This document shows positions 62,881 through 64,000 of a stretch of 64,000 bases of DNA, piece by piece. Origin of the DNA: Rhipidocladum racemiflorum (lineage: Eukaryota; Streptophyta; Magnoliopsida; Poales; Poaceae); assembly GCA_036346355.1 (NCBI GenBank), contig CM070580.1, positions 59,784,854 through 59,848,853 of the forward strand, in the 5' to 3' direction. The translations under genes and the position numbers were made by a program. The notes under the pieces are model-generated. The model worked only from the letters and a program-made list of their open reading frames with translations, was not told the DNA's origin and made no database searches. The stretch's first letter is position 1. The number at the start of each line of letters is the position of its first letter.

Positions 62881-64000
62881 GAAACATTCATGCACAATGG
62901 TAACGTAAACTACACTCGTACCAGAATGGTGCACAAAGAGAAACATTGTTCCAAACATGCGAATGAACCATTATATGCCCAAGCGCATTTAGGCATGCGT
63001 TTTGAATCTTTCGAGTCGTGTGAAACATTCCTCATGACGAGGACTGTATGGTGCTTGTATTTTCACAAGAAAGCGACTCGTAAGATGAAGCTGAGTGTGA
63101 ATCAACCCGAATGGGCTTCATGTTTGCCGTAGCTCATTTTAGCAAGCAATTTGGGCTCATCAGTCGGTGTGAAACCTACACCACAAGCGGAACCATAAGT
63201 CACGTTCGTACCAGAGCGAGTGCGGAAAGAAAGCTTGTGGCAGACACCTGAATAGAGTTCATGTGTGCCCAAGCTCATTTGAATGCATTTCTGCTGCATC
63301 CGGGCGGCGTAAAACATTTCTCAGCGATAGGTGCCAGCGGGTACTGCGTGCTGCGTGCGTATCAAAGCGATGCACGGAAGGAAAATGTAGGCCAAACTCC
63401 GCGAGTGGACTTTACATGCCTTCAGCACAATTCTGCATTCATTTGAATCGTCCAAGCGAGTGTGGAACATCCCTCATGACGAATTATAAGGTGTACTGCA
63501 AGCTGCGTCGGACGAAAGCGATGCACGAAAGGAAAATTAAGTGTCAAACTCCCGGATGGAGTTCATATATGCCCTATCCCATTTCAACAAGCATTTAGGT
63601 ATGCGTCAGTCGATCACGAAACATTCATGCAGCGGGTCCCAAATGGTACTGCAAACTTACCGCATACCAAAGCGTTGCACAAAAGCGAAACTTTGTTCCA
63701 ATCATGCGAATGAACTTCATATCGCCCACACACTTTTCGGCATGCATTTGAGTCCGTCAGAGTTCATGCGAAACATTTCCCCACGATGAGCGCGAGCGAA
63801 TACTACAAGCGGCGCCCATTCGAAAGCGTTGCGGCGGTATGAAACTGAGTGCCAAACACAGCGATTGGAGTTCATATGTGCTTTAACTCATTTTGGCATG
63901 CATTTGAATATGTCGAGTCGGTGTCAAACATTCCACCACGACGGGTTCCCACGGGTAATACAAGCAGAATACAAGCGGAACCGATGCGAAACAGAACTGA
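62881..64000. repeat. HOR unit U27, first 1120 bp (cut by window)
   Basis: Carries every marker A-C, E, F and G that falls in its visible part, plus TTTGAATGCATTTCTG near 63279. Hypervariable site CATG. Confidence 0.9.

Larger units (their letters stand above)
22382..64000. repeat. Satellite array, right block (rest of U3 to U27)
   Basis: Unit anchors (start of GAAACATTCATGCACAATGG or its variant) are at 22942, 24722, 26534, 28335, 30125, 31910, 33696, 35477, 37268, 37835, 39620, 41419, 43208, 44993, 46781, 48569, 50352, 52153, 53937, 55720, 57518, 59310, 61097 and 62881. Spacing is 1780-1812 bp except for the 567-bp unit at 37268. All units have the same orientation. No gene, RNA gene or other mobile element is seen in this 41.6 kb, and the array runs past the window edge. 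Confidence 0.95.

Noticed and set aside
22382..64000. Frames with conserved-looking protein strings such as MCLAPGF... or MKPIRLIH... recurring every 1.8 kb
   Set aside because: They recur because the DNA recurs. Start and stop positions shift with 1-2 bp indels, and no frame is protected.
4880..64000. CRISPR-like repeat array
   Set aside because: Repeats are contiguous 150-bp monomers in 1.8-kb units with no unique spacers and no cas genes; the genome is eukaryotic.

Overview
This window reads as plant heterochromatin, most likely from a grass (inference: both retroelements have grass-type Ty3/gypsy layouts primed by initiator Met-tRNA, and the satellite monomer is about 152 bp). I see no intact host protein-coding gene, no tRNA or rRNA gene and no CRISPR. 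Everything supportable is repeat: two LTR retroelements and one very large tandem satellite array.

Layout. (1) 1-4879: minus-strand remains of a non-autonomous Ty3/gypsy-type element. Read in its own direction (right to left) it runs: 3' internal end of a truncated copy B (4879-4228), one LTR-like region with a TATA box and two 175-bp repeats (about 4250-3433), primer binding site, leader, a broken gag (2226-1237), an accessory ORF (1262-420) and again the 3' internal end (540-1, copy A). Positions 1-540 and 4340-4879 are direct copies, so two internal regions share one LTR. (2) 4880-9856: left edge of the satellite array. (3) 9857-22381: a complete chromovirus-type LTR retrotransposon on the minus strand, with LTRs of about 3.43 kb, PBS, an extra ORF0 upstream of gag, gag, protease, reverse transcriptase, RNase H, integrase, chromodomain and polypurine tract, inserted into the third satellite unit. 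(4) 22382-64000: the array continues to the window edge.

The satellite is a higher-order repeat (HOR). One unit is about 1.78-1.83 kb and holds eleven recognisable monomers of about 144-157 bp plus one aberrant composite block, about twelve monomer equivalents. I place 27 consecutive units (U1-U27; U3 split by the retrotransposon, U12 a 567-bp deletion form, U27 cut by the window) after a 76-bp remnant.

The main discovery is a nested ladder of derived variants along the array. Seven independent changes each appear once going left to right and then persist: at U10, U13, U17, U19, U23, U25 and U26. The other monomers of the same unit show that several of the right-hand states are derived. The array is thus layered by age, older on the left (where it meets the retroelement edge) and younger to the right. 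The second theme is technical or epigenetic. Most remaining differences, between units, between the two LTRs and at the frameshifts in the retroelement genes, fall on CG, CCG/CGG and CAG/CTG sites, the contexts methylated in plant heterochromatin. Many may be consensus errors imposed by methylation rather than mutations, so reading-frame breaks here should be read with caution.
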